Assembly (NCBI RefSeq): GCF_012927345.1
Contig: NZ_JABBGJ010000068.1
Location: 1 to 34,489, forward strand
DNA: 34,489 bases
DNA from: Paraburkholderia polaris
GTDB lineage: Bacteria > Pseudomonadota > Gammaproteobacteria > Burkholderiales > Burkholderiaceae
Reading direction: 5' to 3'
Shown: positions 7,634 to 14,816 of the stretch, in pieces
Layout of the letters: each line of letters starts with the position of its first letter
Numbering within the stretch: the first letter of the stretch is position 1
The notes under the pieces: generated by a model
The model's database searches: none
Told to the model about the DNA's origin: nothing
What the model saw: only the letters and a program-made list of their open reading frames with translations
Position numbers and translations under genes: made by a program

Positions 7634-7936
7634 TCAAGGAAGCGTCGCGTTGTTCATGCCGGACCGGTTAGATACGATGTCCGGCGCGTTGTCGCGAACG
7701 CGCTCCGTTGCCTGATTTGTTCGAAACGTATCTTCCGCTTGAATCTGCTGTTCGGTTGCGTGAAGGTTCTCTGGATAGTTGACCCAGTCGTTTGGCCGGT
7801 ATCCGGCGCGGGTTGCCTGTGTCAGTTCCGCACGAACTTGCGCGCGCGTGACGGGTTGGGTCGCTTGTTGCGCCAACGAAAGTGCGGGGAGCGCTAAGGT
7901 CGCTGCCGCAATGGCTGCATAGACGATTGGTTTCAT
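7634..7936 (-). CDS. DUF4148 domain-containing exported protein
   Basis: This 100-residue protein starts with a clear Sec signal peptide (MKPIVYAAIAAATLALPALSLA, probably cleaved before QQ). The mature part holds the DUF4148 signature: VTRAQVRAELTQATRAGYRPNDW followed by NYPENL and a Gln/Glu-rich stretch. DUF4148 proteins are small periplasmic proteins, often in several copies, that I know mainly from Burkholderiales; their function is not established. The gene is a single unit, convergent with the LysR gene and with a hairpin just after its stop. It is a good taxonomic marker for this window and has no evident link to the catabolic genes. Confidence 0.85.
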   Translation of the reverse strand: MKPIVYAAIAAATLALPALSLAQQATQPVTRAQVRAELTQATRAGYRPNDWVNYPENLHATEQQIQAEDTFRTNQATERVRDNAPDIVSNRSGMNNATLP

Positions 7937-8039
7937 GAATTCGGCTCTACGTGTTTTTGGTTATGTTTGCGACCCAAGGATCAGCGAAGCAACGATTTGA
8001 ATGTAGCATTGAGAAAGAGCGGGACAAACTTCGACTTTG

Positions 8040-8167
8040 CAGAAGATTGTTGCAAAAAGAGGGGGCTTAGGTCCAACCCGACCCGGCTGCGAATCCCGGC
8101 GGCCCAATGTGACGGCGTCTGTGACGCCATCGTTGCTGACGACGATGGCGCGGTCGTCATCCCCTTT
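8040..8167 (+). pseudogene. Remnant of an RraA-like aldolase
   Basis: One frame here reads KKRGLRSNPT, then AAQCDGVCDAIVADDDGAVV followed by IP. This resembles the C-terminal half of RraA-fold 4-hydroxy-4-methyl-2-oxoglutarate/4-carboxy-4-hydroxy-2-oxoadipate aldolases, which typically read KRGLGS.NVPIQCGGV..PGDIVVADDDGVVVIP. The frame has no proper start and runs on without family resemblance into sequence opposite the MocR gene. It is best explained as a leftover fragment. The DDDG-VVIP block is the strongest evidence. The fragment is short and was matched by eye, so this call is tentative. Confidence 0.42.
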
Positions 8168-8197
8168 TTGATTCACGTATCCACGCCCCCAAGCCGC

Positions 8198-9643
8198 TCA
8201 GCCCTCGAGCAGCGCCTGCGCGAGCCGCCCCAATCGGCGGACGCCGTCTTCGATGTGGTCGTTCCAGGCATGCCCGGCGCTCAGCCTGAGGCAATTGCGA
8301 AAGCGCCGGCTTGCGGAGAAGACGTCACCGGGCGCGAAGCAAATGCCTTGTTCGAGCGCCTCGTCGAAGAGCGCGCGCGAGTCAAAGCGCCTCGGCAGTT
8401 CCAGCCAGAGCATAAACCCGCCTGCTGGCCGGCTCACCTTTGTGTCGGTCGGGAAGCTTGTCTCGATCGCACGCGTCATACGCCCGACGTTCTCTTCGAA
8501 GATGCGCCGGACGCCGCGCAAGTGTGCATCGTATGCGCCGCTTTCCAAAAAGTCCGCTAGCGCGACCTGAGGCAAGACAGGACAGCAGAGACTGAACGCC
8601 AGCTTGCGTTCCATCACCTGTTGCGCGTAGGCGCCCGCCACAATCCAGCCGACCCGATACCCGGGTGCAAGGCTTTTCGAGAACGAGCTGCAGTAGATCG
8701 TATTAGCGCCGCCGTCGAGCGCGATGAACGGCTTTGGCCGCTCGCGACCGAAGTGGATGTCGCCGTAGACGTCGTCTTCGATCAGGGGCACGGCATGCCG
8801 CGCGAGCAGCGCAAGGAGCGCGCGCTTGTCGGCTTCGGCCATCGCGCAGCCTAGCGGATTGTTGAAATTCGACGACAGCACGCAGGCGGCCACCGGTTCC
8901 GTGTCGAGCAGGCGGGCGAGCGCGTCGACCTCGATGCCGCGCGTCGGGTCGGTGGGCAGCTCGAATGCCTTCAGGCCAAGCACTTCGAGAGTATGGAGGA
9001 GGCCAAAGTAAGTGGGCGATTCGATCGCAATCGAATCGCCCCGCTTGGCAACAGCGGTAAGCGCGAGTGTCAATGCCTCGGTGCAGCCGTTCGTGACGAG
9101 CAGGTCGTCGGGCGACAGCGCGTGCCCGAAGTGCATCGCCCGCTTCGCGATTTCGCGGCGCAGGCGGGGGTCGCCTTGCGGTGCGCAATAGATGTTGTAG
9201 CGCGTGCCGTGTTGACGTGCGGCACGCGCGAGCGCGAGGTCGAGCCGCTTCGATTGCAGCAGCGCCGCGTCGGGTACGGCGCAGCCGAGCGGCACCAGCA
9301 CCGGGTTCGATACGTGCTCGAGCAGTGCCGCGACGGCTCCGCTGATCGACACGGTCGACGCTTTCGCGCGCGGCCGCGAGACCGAAGGCAACGCGAGTGC
9401 GCCGCGGCGCGAGCCCGCGACGTAAAAGCCTGACTGCGGCCGTGCGACCAGGATGCCGCGATCCTCAAGCAGGCGATACGCCTGTAACACTGTGGAGATA
9501 CTGATGCTGTGCTGTTCGCTGACGGCGCGCACGGATGGCAGACGCGTGCCTGCCGTGAGCGCGCCGTTGTCGATCATGCCGACGATCAGCTCGGCCAACT
9601 GCTCATAGCGGTACGGAGTGGGGGTGTCCATGAAAGCGCTCAT
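8198..9643 (-). CDS. MocR-type regulator (GntR DNA-binding domain fused to aminotransferase fold)
   Basis: This 481-residue protein has a GntR winged helix over about residues 5-75 (YRYEQLAELIVGMIDNGALT, then TRLPSVRAVSEQHSISISTV) and a class-I aminotransferase-like domain from about residue 110. The PLP-binding lysine is Lys323 in SSFSKSLAPGYRVGW. MocR regulators sense PLP or a PLP-linked amino compound and often control a divergent gene. ATG 9643 is taken as start; TTG 9688 and ATG 9631 are alternatives, and none has a strong ribosome-binding site. It is transcribed away from the aminotransferase at 9895, the usual MocR arrangement, and repeated motifs lie between them. It therefore probably controls the aminotransferase/binding-fold/PhzF/aldehyde dehydrogenase genes. 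Confidence 0.9.
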   Translation of the reverse strand: MSAFMDTPTPYRYEQLAELIVGMIDNGALTAGTRLPSVRAVSEQHSISISTVLQAYRLLEDRGILVARPQSGFYVAGSRRGALALPSVSRPRAKASTVSISGAVAALLEHVSNPVLVPLGCAVPDAALLQSKRLDLALARAARQHGTRYNIYCAPQGDPRLRREIAKRAMHFGHALSPDDLLVTNGCTEALTLALTAVAKRGDSIAIESPTYFGLLHTLEVLGLKAFELPTDPTRGIEVDALARLLDTEPVAACVLSSNFNNPLGCAMAEADKRALLALLARHAVPLIEDDVYGDIHFGRERPKPFIALDGGANTIYCSSFSKSLAPGYRVGWIVAGAYAQQVMERKLAFSLCCPVLPQVALADFLESGAYDAHLRGVRRIFEENVGRMTRAIETSFPTDTKVSRPAGGFMLWLELPRRFDSRALFDEALEQGICFAPGDVFSASRRFRNCLRLSAGHAWNDHIEDGVRRLGRLAQALLEG

Positions 9644-9692
9644 AACGGAGTCATCCACGATTATCGATCCGGCGCCCCCGCTCGCCAAGGGG

Positions 9693-9736
9693 AATTGTGA
9701 TGGTCCATTTCGCGGAAAATTGTGACTGTTATGGTC
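9693..9736. promoter_or_regulatory. Candidate MocR operator with direct repeats
   Basis: Between the divergent MocR and aminotransferase genes, aattgtga occurs at 9693-9700 and again at 9718-9725, and atggtc occurs at 9700-9705 and 9731-9736. MocR-family regulators are known to bind paired direct repeats in such intergenic regions. The repeats are seen directly; the assignment to this regulator is inferred. Confidence 0.42.
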
Positions 9737-9894
9737 GACCGGTCGGCGCTACGATGCATGGGTTGCGATCGCGTCTGAAGGAGCCGGGGTGCTGCGCACA
9801 GCGATAACTGCTGTCAGGGCCAGGCTGGAACGGCTGTTTGGCTGTTTGCAACGATCGTCTGACAAACAATTCACAGCAAATGCAAGGCAGAACC

Positions 9895-11094
9895 ATGCAA
9901 GGTATTCAACGGAATGTCGACGAACGACAACAGTCTGGCCTCAGCGAATCGAATCCCCTGGCGTGGCACGGGCGATTTCCTCGCAACGAGATCATTTCAC
10001 TTCTCAACGTGAATCGGCCGTTCAACCTGGCGGAGAGCACGTCGCAGGACCTGACGGTCGGCGAACTCCTGTGTCTGCCGGGTCTCGAGGATATCCGCAA
10101 TCTGAAGCTCGGCTATGGCACATCCGCTGGTTCGGTCGCGCTTCGCGAGGCAATTGCCGAAGGCTGCAACGTTCCAGCCGAGCAGATCATCACGACACAA
10201 GGTACGGCGCTCGGTCTGTTTCTTCTCGCTTTCGAAGTTTGCCGGTCCGGCGACGAGGCTGTCCTCGCGACACCCTGCTTTCCGCCGAGCCGTGATTGCC
10301 TGCTCGGAGCCGGCGTTAGCGTCCGCGAGATCAGGCTGTCATTCGAGAATGGCTATCGGCTGGATCTGGACCAGATCGACGCGAGTCTGTCGCCGAAAAC
10401 GAGGCTGGTCAGTATCGCTTCGCCACAAAATCCAGCTGGTATCCAGACGTCTCGTGCCGACGTGGAGAAGCTTCTCGTGTTGCTGGAAAGGCGGGCTCCA
10501 GACGCGATACTTTTCATCGACGAGACCTATCGGGAGGCCACCTATGGCGACAATGCGGTGCTCGAGAGTTGCGCGGGACTCGATCCACGTATCGTCACCG
10601 GCGCGTCGGTATCGAAGGCGCTCGGCGCGCCGGGCTTGCGCACGGGTTGGCTCACCGTGGCGAACGCGGATCTGCGGGAGCGTCTGGCCGTCGCCAAAAT
10701 GAACACCGTGATCTCGGGATCGGTACTTGACGAGACGCTCGCCACAGCGCTTCTGCGCAACAGGGAAGGTGTGCTCGCACCGCGACGCCGGTTGCTCGCC
10801 GGTGCGCTCCAGGAACTGGCGCTTTGGTGCGAGAGCGAGCGCGAGCGCATCGAGTGGGTACGCCCTGATGCCGGCGCGTTATGCTGCCTGCGCCTGCGCG
10901 CCGACGCATTTGACGACGTTGCTGTCACGCGTTTCTGGGACCTGCTGCCGGGTCATGATTTGCAACTGGCATCCGGCGCATGGTTTGGCGAAAGCAGCCG
11001 TGTATTCCGGCTGGGCTTTGGCTACCTGCCGCCCGCGCGCCTCGGACCCGCACTATCCGCTCTTTCAACGGTCATGGACGCCGCTACGGCATGA
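9895..11094 (+). CDS. PLP-dependent class I/II aminotransferase
   Basis: This 399-residue fold-type I PLP enzyme carries the cofactor lysine at Lys241 (TGASVSKALGAPGLRTGW). Other family marks are YGTSAGSVALREAIA near the N-terminus, SPQNPAG for the Asn that contacts PLP, and FIDETYRE with the Asp that pairs with the pyridine nitrogen. ATG 9895 is preferred because aaggcag precedes it; an in-frame ATG at 9880 is possible. It likely moves an amino group to or from an amino acid related to the locus substrate. It is divergent from the MocR regulator and followed by a hydrolase remnant, a solute-binding-fold protein and PhzF. The exact substrate is unknown. Some relatives in this broad family are lyases or synthases rather than transaminases. 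Confidence 0.82.
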   Translation: MQGIQRNVDERQQSGLSESNPLAWHGRFPRNEIISLLNVNRPFNLAESTSQDLTVGELLCLPGLEDIRNLKLGYGTSAGSVALREAIAEGCNVPAEQIITTQGTALGLFLLAFEVCRSGDEAVLATPCFPPSRDCLLGAGVSVREIRLSFENGYRLDLDQIDASLSPKTRLVSIASPQNPAGIQTSRADVEKLLVLLERRAPDAILFIDETYREATYGDNAVLESCAGLDPRIVTGASVSKALGAPGLRTGWLTVANADLRERLAVAKMNTVISGSVLDETLATALLRNREGVLAPRRRLLAGALQELALWCESERERIEWVRPDAGALCCLRLRADAFDDVAVTRFWDLLPGHDLQLASGAWFGESSRVFRLGFGYLPPARLGPALSALSTVMDAATA

Positions 11095-11122
11095 GGTGCC
11101 GGCATAGCGTGGAAGCATCACG

Positions 11123-11251
11123 ATGAAACTTGTCCGATTTGGTCCGCCCGGCGACTACATGAAGGAACGCGACAGCATCACTCGCGGAATCGAGGGGCTC
11201 GGTTCACAGCGCTGTGTGGTTCAGGCCGCAGTGTCATCGATGTACAAATGA
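11123..11251 (+). pseudogene. Fumarylacetoacetate hydrolase-family gene with its centre deleted in frame
   Basis: A 42-codon frame starts with MKLVRFGPPGDY, the characteristic N-terminus of FAH-family hydrolases. It then jumps to ITRGIEGLGSQRCVVQAA, which matches their characteristic C-terminus (GIEGLGEQR.RVVAA). The catalytic metal-binding core between, normally more than 200 residues, is absent, and the reading frame stays open across the join. A ribosome-binding sequence (ggaag) still precedes ATG 11123. It sits between the aminotransferase and the binding-fold gene, so an FAH-type enzyme was probably once part of this operon. It cannot be active. Confidence 0.7.
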
Positions 11252-11311
11252 ATCGCCACGCTCGACGGCGGGCGACCGGGATCTTAACTGCTGGACATGT
11301 GGAGGACAGCA

Positions 11312-12028
11312 ATGAAAGTAAGAATCGCGTATCTCGAGGAACCGCCTTTCTACTGGACGGGTGAAGATCGTTTGGTGACGGGGGCCGACATCGAACTGGC
11401 CGAGGTGGTGCTTCGGGCGATCGGTGTGTCCTCCATTGAACATCAGTTGACCTCGTTCGAAGAACTTCTGCCTGGCGTGCAGGAAGGCCGGTGGGACATG
11501 AACGTACCCATTTTCGTAACCGCTGAGCGCGCCGAGCGGGTTGCGTTCAGTGTGCCGGTCTGGGCGCTGGGCGACGGATTCCTGCTTCGTCAGGGCAATC
11601 CGAAAGCGCTGACGAGCTACGGGGCCGTCGCGGCACGGAACGACGCGCGGCTTGGAATCGTCGCCGGGACGGTTCAGCTCGACTCTGCAAAGTCGGCCGG
11701 TGTGAGCGATAGCCAGATCGTGGCGTTCAAGGGCCAAACCGACGCGATCGACGCGCTGCTCGCGGGAAAAATCGACGCCTACGCGAGCACGGCGGTTGGA
11801 AGCCGTGTCCTTGCCAGTGCCAATATGGAACTGGAAGTGGTCGCGCACGAAAAGAGCAAGGAAGCCGGTGCACCTGTCGGCGCGTTCTCGTTCAGCAAGA
11901 GCAATCCTGACCTTCTGCAGGCGGTGAACGGGCAACTTCGCAAGTACCTTGGTTCGGCTGATCACCGTGCCCGTATGGCGAAGTACGGTCTCACACCGAC
12001 GGAGCTCGACAGCGTGAGCGCAGCCTGA
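11312..12028 (+). CDS. Solute-binding-fold (SBP_bac_3) protein without signal peptide
   Basis: This 238-residue protein has the two-lobed fold of polar amino-acid ABC binding proteins (SBP_bac_3): MKVRIAYLEEPPFYW at the start, a first lobe through DMNVPIFVTAERAERVAFS, and DAIDALLAGKIDAYAST in the second lobe. ATG 11312 is chosen because ggagg precedes it. There is no signal peptide, and a stop codon at 11285-11287 in the same frame excludes an upstream one, so the protein should stay in the cytoplasm. No permease or ATPase of the amino-acid uptake type is adjacent. It may be a cytosolic ligand-binding protein, or an enzyme that evolved from this fold, as cyclohexadienyl dehydratase did. It lies in the aminotransferase-PhzF unit. 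Confidence 0.75.
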   Translation: MKVRIAYLEEPPFYWTGEDRLVTGADIELAEVVLRAIGVSSIEHQLTSFEELLPGVQEGRWDMNVPIFVTAERAERVAFSVPVWALGDGFLLRQGNPKALTSYGAVAARNDARLGIVAGTVQLDSAKSAGVSDSQIVAFKGQTDAIDALLAGKIDAYASTAVGSRVLASANMELEVVAHEKSKEAGAPVGAFSFSKSNPDLLQAVNGQLRKYLGSADHRARMAKYGLTPTELDSVSAA

Positions 12029-12077
12029 ACGGAATGATGCACCGGGCCGCGCGGATGACGCCCGTGCAACGCCCGGG

Positions 12078-12113
12078 GCAATCCCCGGCGCAATCCCCGG
12101 CGCAATCCCCAGA
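12078..12113. repeat. Three tandem copies of a 12-base unit
   Basis: The unit gcaatccccggc occurs at 12078-12089 and 12090-12101, with a third, imperfect copy at 12102-12113. It lies in the 112-base gap between the binding-fold gene and PhzF. A length-variable tandem repeat here could alter spacing or mRNA structure, but no role is evident. Confidence 0.75.
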
Positions 12114-12140
12114 GGTCCAAGCAAGCCAGACGAGGCGAAC

Positions 12141-13019
12141 ATGAAACGATCTTATAAAGTGGTTGACGTCTTTACCGCGAAGCCGCTTCTCGGCAATCCG
12201 GTGGCCGTGGTACTGGACGCGGAGGGCCTGACCACTGACGCGATGCAAGCTGTCGCGCGCTGGACCAACCTTTCAGAAACGACATTTGTCCTGCCGCCCA
12301 CTACAGCCGGGGCCGACTATCTTTTGAGGATCTTCACGCCGCGTAGTGAGCTTCCCTTCGCCGGACATCCGACCCTGGGTAGTGCTCACGCCGTCGTGGA
12401 AGCTGGGCGCGTCACACCGCCCGAAAACGGTCGATTGATTCAACAATGCGCCATCGGTCTCGTTGAATTGACGCTCGAGCAGCGAGGCGCGGAGCGCCAG
12501 CTCACGTTCAACCTGCCGCCCGCGAAGTTGGAGCCGCTGCACGCGGCAGATGTGGCGGAGCTGGAGCTGATTCTCGACTGCAAAGTGGACCTCAAGACTG
12601 CGCCAGGCATCGTGAATGTTGGCGCCATCTGGATTGTGGCGCATCTGAACGATGCCGCCTCCGTACTTAATCTTCAGCCGGATTTCGCACGGTTGGCGGA
12701 GCTCGAGCGCCGCCTCGGCGTCACGGGCCTGACCGTATTCGGCACGCGCGAGCATGGAGACGATGCCGCAATCGAAGTACGTACCTTCGCGCCGTCCTGT
12801 GGAGTGGAGGAGGATCCCGTTTGCGGAAGCGGGAATGGCAGCGTGGCTGCCTTCCAGTGGCAGCGCGGCCTGTTGCCGCACGGCGGAACAGATTATGTGG
12901 CTGCTCAGGGACGGCGCGTCGGTCGAGATGGACGAGTCAACGTAAGCGTGGATGCGAACGGAAATGTGCGCATCGGCGGTTCTTGCGTCACATCTGTGGA
13001 GGGCTCGCTGACGGTCTAG
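12141..13019 (+). CDS. PhzF-family isomerase/epimerase
   Basis: This 292-residue protein has the two-domain diaminopimelate-epimerase-like PhzF fold. PhzF itself isomerises a dihydroaromatic acid in phenazine synthesis; most relatives have unknown substrates. Family marks are FTAKPLLGNPVAVV at the N-terminus, catalytic Glu46 in NLSETTFV (matching PhzF Glu45), PFAGHPTLG near residues 73-81, and EEDPVCGSGNG with Asp225 in the second half. A gaggcgaac ribosome-binding region precedes ATG 12141. There are no other phenazine genes, so phenazine synthesis is unlikely. The setting suggests isomerisation of an intermediate or stereocentre in the amino-acid-related pathway. It is probably co-transcribed with the flanking genes. 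Confidence 0.88.
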   Translation: MKRSYKVVDVFTAKPLLGNPVAVVLDAEGLTTDAMQAVARWTNLSETTFVLPPTTAGADYLLRIFTPRSELPFAGHPTLGSAHAVVEAGRVTPPENGRLIQQCAIGLVELTLEQRGAERQLTFNLPPAKLEPLHAADVAELELILDCKVDLKTAPGIVNVGAIWIVAHLNDAASVLNLQPDFARLAELERRLGVTGLTVFGTREHGDDAAIEVRTFAPSCGVEEDPVCGSGNGSVAAFQWQRGLLPHGGTDYVAAQGRRVGRDGRVNVSVDANGNVRIGGSCVTSVEGSLTV

Positions 13020-13110
13020 ACAGGTACCGGACGCGAGGCGCGCTGAAACAGGTTGCGCGTTGGCTTCTGGCATTTTCCGCATTCGCAAGAAAGGACGCAG
13101 GCGCTTCGAC

Positions 13111-14550
13111 ATGAATTCCGCATTCCCTATCGACTCATCGCCCGGCTTTATCCCGGTCACCAATCCCTTCGATGGCGTTGAAGTTGGCACCGTCGTGAAC
13201 ATCCCGCCGGAAGGCGCGCAGGTGCTGATCCAGACCGCGAAGGAGGGCGCGCGCGTTTGCCGTAATCTGTCCCGTCACGAACGGGCGCGCGTACTCGAGA
13301 CCTGCGCATCGCTCGTGGAGCGTGATAGGGACGCGTTTGCCAGTCTCATCGTCGCGGAAGCGGGTAAGACGATCAAGCAGGCCCGAAAGGAAGTGCTGCG
13401 GTGCGTGAACACCCTCAAGCTATCCGCCGATGAGGCGCGTCGAAACGCAGGCGAGGTCGTGCCGTTCGACGCGTACGGCGGATCGGAAAATCGGCAGGGA
13501 TGGTTCACTCGGGAACCGCTCGGCATTATCGTTGCCATCACGCCGTACAACGATCCACTCAACCTGGTTGCACATAAGCTCGGGCCGGCGATTGCCGGCG
13601 GCAACGCCGTCGTTCTCAAGCCGTCTGAATTCACGCCGCTTTCGGCGATCAAGCTCGTTGGATATCTGGTGGCGGCCGGCATGCCACCGAACGTCGTGTC
13701 GGTTGCGACGGGTGGCGCAGCGCTCGGCGAAGCACTCGTCTCATCCCGGGACGTCAGAATGGTTTCCTTCACGGGTGGATTCGCAACCGGCGAGAGAATA
13801 GCCAGCTCCGCAGGCCTCAAAAAACTTGCGATGGATCTGGGCGGTAACGCACCCGTCATCGTCCTGGATGACTGCGACCTCGAGGACGCCGTTGCGTCGT
13901 GCGTGTCTGGCGCGTACTGGGCCGCAGGCCAGAACTGTATTGGCACGCAACGCATTCTGATCCAGTCGTCCATCTATGACGCGTTCAGGACGCGTTTCGT
14001 TGCCGGCACCAAAGCGCTCAAGACGGGCAATCCCGCGATGCCTGACACGGACGTTGGGCCGATGATCACGGCTCAGTCAGCGGCCCGCACGAGACGCGTG
14101 GTGGACGCCGCGATCAGTCAGGGAGCCACACTGCTGTGCGGCAATACTCAGGACGGTTCGCTTTACGCTCCAACGGTACTTGAGGACGTCAGCTTCGAAT
14201 GCGACCTGTGGAAGCAGGAAATATTCAGCCCGGTTGTCGTTCTTCAGCGGGTGGAGACACTGGATGAGGCACTGTCGCTCGCCAACAGCTCCGAATACAG
14301 TCTGCATGCCGGCATCTTCACAAACGATCTGCATGCCGCGCTCAAGGCAGCCGACAGGCTGGAGGCTGGCGGGGTCATGATCAACGACTCGTCGGACTAC
14401 CGATTCGACGCCATGCCGTTCGGAGGATTCAAGTACGGAAGCCTCGGCCGCGAAGGTGTCAGGTTTGCGTACGAAGAAATGACTCAACCGAAAGTCGTGT
14501 GCATCAGGAAGGCGGGATATGGCAACCATGAACAGTCAGCAACGGCCTGA
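13111..14550 (+). CDS. Aldehyde dehydrogenase, Asp in place of the general-base Glu
   Basis: This 479-residue NAD(P)-dependent aldehyde dehydrogenase oxidises an aldehyde to a carboxylate or acyl derivative. It has ITPYNDPLNLVAHKLGPAIA, KPSEFTPLSA for cofactor binding, the SFTGG motif, catalytic Cys276 in GQNCIGTQR and a C-terminal MPFGGFKYGSLGREG. At the usual catalytic Glu the sequence reads MDLGGNAP, giving Asp242. The spacing to Cys276 is 34 residues, as in typical enzymes, so the alignment is firm. Asp or other residues occur in some branches, so activity is not excluded. ATG 13111 is chosen because MNSAFP begins the conserved region; an upstream frame from 13060 adds an arginine-rich tail. 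It closes the aminotransferase-PhzF unit. Confidence 0.87.
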   Translation: MNSAFPIDSSPGFIPVTNPFDGVEVGTVVNIPPEGAQVLIQTAKEGARVCRNLSRHERARVLETCASLVERDRDAFASLIVAEAGKTIKQARKEVLRCVNTLKLSADEARRNAGEVVPFDAYGGSENRQGWFTREPLGIIVAITPYNDPLNLVAHKLGPAIAGGNAVVLKPSEFTPLSAIKLVGYLVAAGMPPNVVSVATGGAALGEALVSSRDVRMVSFTGGFATGERIASSAGLKKLAMDLGGNAPVIVLDDCDLEDAVASCVSGAYWAAGQNCIGTQRILIQSSIYDAFRTRFVAGTKALKTGNPAMPDTDVGPMITAQSAARTRRVVDAAISQGATLLCGNTQDGSLYAPTVLEDVSFECDLWKQEIFSPVVVLQRVETLDEALSLANSSEYSLHAGIFTNDLHAALKAADRLEAGGVMINDSSDYRFDAMPFGGFKYGSLGREGVRFAYEEMTQPKVVCIRKAGYGNHEQSATA

Positions 14551-14626
14551 TAAGGATGCACCGGCAAGCCTTTCTTTCGCCAGTCCAAAACCGGTCATCC
14601 GAAAATGAGAGGGATACGGTTCAGGT

Positions 14627-14633
14627 TGGACCA
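14627..14633. promoter_or_regulatory. TGGACCA motif upstream of the first binding-protein gene
   Basis: This palindromic TGGWCCA word lies 184 bases before the ATG at 14817. The same word (as tggtcca) is in the MocR intergenic region at 9701-9707 and upstream of the second binding protein at 16307-16313. It could be a shared operator; the word also occurs inside some genes, so chance is not excluded. Confidence 0.25.
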
Positions 14634-14816
14634 TATGTAGCCGTCGCCATCCAGAAGATCCGGCTCTTCGATACATGGGCCTGCGCAGCTTGGCGTGGGG
14701 CTAGCCGAAGCGGCCGATATCAAGAAAGTTGATGGCGCGATCTGCATCTCCTATGGGTGGCGTTTTTTGGTGTCTGTAAGTTGACACCAGGAATCAATCC
14801 GCTCGATGGAGAAGCC

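Noticed and set aside
12141..13019. Phenazine biosynthesis locus
   Set aside because: Only a PhzF-family protein is present; no phzA, B, C, D, E or G genes are nearby, and most PhzF relatives act elsewhere.
14650..14780. Protein-like phrase (GLAEAADIKKVDGAICIS) in the gap before the first binding protein
   Set aside because: It is too short, has no start, and matches no family that I can name.
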